From the NCBI GenBank assembly GCA_947378615.1, contig CANCKV010000190.1, positions 1 to 6,563 on the forward strand: a stretch of 6,563 bases of DNA. Direction: 5' to 3'. Position 1 is the stretch's first letter, and each line of letters begins with the position of its first letter. Shown here in pieces: positions 5,701 through 6,563 of this stretch. The DNA is from Chitinophagaceae bacterium (GTDB lineage: Bacteria; Bacteroidota; Bacteroidia; Chitinophagales; Chitinophagaceae). The notes below the pieces were generated by a model. The model was not told the origin of the DNA. It saw only the letters and a program-made list of their open reading frames with translations, and did not search any database. The translations under genes were made by a program, and so were the position numbers.

Positions 5701-6360
5701 TTCAAGTATTTGTTGAGCAATCAAAAGGTCGATAGGTCGAGTGATTTTTAAGTTGTTATAATCACCATCAATTAAATAAATAGGTGTGCCCTGTGATTCA
5801 ACAACAGTAGCCTCGTCTGTAAAGGATTCTTGGTATTGTTGCTCGAAAGCAGGTAAAAGAATAGAGGAAAGGAATGTTTGCGGTGTCTGTACAATTCTTA
5901 TATGATTTCTGTCCACAACCACACTTCCTGACTCAGAAGTTATTCTAATACTATCTGTAGCAGCAACAGCAGGAATTGCCGACCCTTTTAAAATTGCTTG
6001 TTCATAACATTCCCTAATTAATTTAGACGTTATCAAACATCTAACACCATCATGAACAAAGATGACAGAATCGGCAGATGTAATGGTTTTAAGACCGTTT
6101 TTAACGGATTGAAATCGAGACTCCCCCCCTATTACAATTTGTATATTTGTATTTTTAAATTCCTCGGCAATCGTTTCTCCTTGTTCTAAATTATTTTTTG
6201 GCAATACAAGTACAATCTTGATTTCTCGGAATGCCTCAATGAAAGCGGAGATAGTATGAAAGATGATTGGTTTGTTATTTAATAATAGAAATTGTTTAGG
6301 GATATTTTTTCCCATTCTTAATCCAGAACCACCTGCTACGATAACTGCTATTTTCTTCAT
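5683..6360 (-). CDS. ispD: 2-C-methyl-D-erythritol 4-phosphate cytidylyltransferase
   Basis: IspD transfers CMP from CTP to 2-C-methyl-D-erythritol 4-phosphate, the third step of the MEP pathway to isoprenoids. The 225-residue length is typical. Motifs seen are the nucleotide-binding AGGSGLRMG (9-17) with PKQF (21-24), which supply the catalytic Arg15 and Lys22; FVHDGVR (101-107); an Asp-Arg pair at 150-151; QTPQTF (158-163); FTDEATVVE (180-188); and GDYNNLKIT (199-207) with the conserved Lys205. No IspF domain is fused. TarI, the ribitol-phosphate cytidylyltransferase, is a close relative, but the QTPQTF, FTDEA and NNLKIT pattern suits IspD well. The ATG at 6360 starts directly before the first beta-strand. 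The gene is divergent from tRNA-Lys and ends 19 bp from purB inside a hairpin region. Confidence 0.95.
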   Translation of the reverse strand: MKKIAVIVAGGSGLRMGKNIPKQFLLLNNKPIIFHTISAFIEAFREIKIVLVLPKNNLEQGETIAEEFKNTNIQIVIGGESRFQSVKNGLKTITSADSVIFVHDGVRCLITSKLIRECYEQAILKGSAIPAVAATDSIRITSESGSVVVDRNHIRIVQTPQTFLSSILLPAFEQQYQESFTDEATVVESQGTPIYLIDGDYNNLKITRPIDLLIAQQILEERANS

Positions 6361-6377
6361 AATCTTGCTTAAGTATG

Positions 6378-6385
6378 CAAACTAA
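6378..6385 (-). promoter_or_regulatory. Possible ispD promoter -7 box (TTAGTTTG)
   Basis: On the minus strand TTAGTTTG, one mismatch to TAnnTTTG and followed by CATAC, lies 17 bp before the ATG at 6360. The leader would be only about 12 nt. No convincing -33 TTG was found, so this is tentative. Confidence 0.3.
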
Positions 6386-6415
6386 GGGAACTATTTTAAA
6401 TAAATTTAGAAAGAG

Positions 6416-6448
6416 TTGATTTTTTTTAATTCAAGGATACTATATTTG
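6416..6448 (+). promoter_or_regulatory. Promoter of tRNA-Lys
   Basis: TATATTTG (6441-6448) is a perfect Bacteroidota -7 box and continues as CACCCCC. A TTG at 6416-6418 lies 22 bp upstream, at the long end of the accepted spacing. The mature tRNA begins 15 bp after the box, leaving a short 5' leader for RNase P. Confidence 0.7.
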
Positions 6449-6463
6449 CACCCCCAAAGGAAA

Positions 6464-6539
6464 GATTTCGTAGCTCAGTTGGTAGAGCAGATGACTCTTA
6501 ATCATCGGGTCCAGAGTTCGAGCCTCTGCGGAATCACCA
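6464..6539 (+). tRNA. tRNA-Lys (anticodon CTT), CCA encoded
   Basis: A complete 76-nt cloverleaf folds by hand. The acceptor stem GATTTCG/CGGAATC has 7 pairs with one T-G wobble. The D-arm is GCTC/GAGC with loop AGTTGGTA. The anticodon stem GATGA/TCATC carries the loop CTCTTAA, so the anticodon is CTT and reads AAG (Lys). The variable loop is GGGTC, and the T-arm is CAGAG/CTCTG with loop TTCGAGC. The discriminator is A and the CCA end is encoded. It is preceded by its own promoter and no second tRNA follows before the window ends. Confidence 0.96.
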
Positions 6540-6542
6540 TAA

Positions 6543-6563
6543 TAGTTTCGAAAACTAATTTTT
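6543..6563 (+). terminator. Weak possible terminator after tRNA-Lys (at window edge)
   Basis: TAGTTT (6543-6548) pairs with AAACTA (6552-6557) around a 3-base loop, followed by AATTTTT up to the window end. The stem has only one G-C pair, so it is weak by itself. Its place 3 bp after the tRNA supports a terminator, but the T tract is cut by the window edge. Confidence 0.35.

Overview
The window looks like a chromosomal segment from a low-GC member of the Bacteroidota. Three things point there. The promoters are of the TAnnTTTG type (TATATTTGCACCC before the tRNA, TACATTCGCA before purD and purB). Shine-Dalgarno sequences are essentially absent. The protein families also fit: a Bacteroidota-style DinB, menaquinone synthesis through MqnA, and the MEP isoprenoid route. 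I cannot name the genus; a Cytophagia, Sphingobacteriia or Chitinophagia relative seems plausible.

Layout. Positions 1-827 hold no confident gene. They contain, in order: a 42-bp tandem repeat array (61-354), itself built from 21-bp halves, whose minus-strand frame is mostly open and runs off the left edge; a possible 25-residue membrane peptide (467-544); a strong hairpin terminator (565-606); three copies of a 10-mer set exactly 30 bp apart in alternating orientation (669-738); and a six-unit heptanucleotide repeat (785-826) ending next to the purD stop. Then follow purD (minus), dinB (plus), mqnA (minus), purB (plus), ispD (minus) and tRNA-Lys(CTT) (plus). Every neighbouring pair of genes from purD onward is on opposite strands, so each is probably its own transcription unit. 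Divergent pairs share short promoter regions (purD/dinB, mqnA/purB, ispD/tRNA-Lys) and convergent pairs abut or overlap at their ends (dinB/mqnA overlap by 6 bp; purB/ispD are 19 bp apart within a hairpin region).

The genes are housekeeping functions that do not form one pathway. PurD and PurB are two steps of purine synthesis, MqnA opens the futalosine route to menaquinone, IspD is the cytidylyl transfer step of the MEP pathway (which supplies the prenyl chain of menaquinone), and DinB is a translesion polymerase. I see no new multi-gene system. The points most worth a second look are the absence of any ATG, GTG or TTG start for a complete DinB, the 42/21-bp repeat array with its reverse-strand peptide repeat, the 30-bp-phased competing hairpins downstream of purD, and the mutually exclusive hairpins between purB and ispD.
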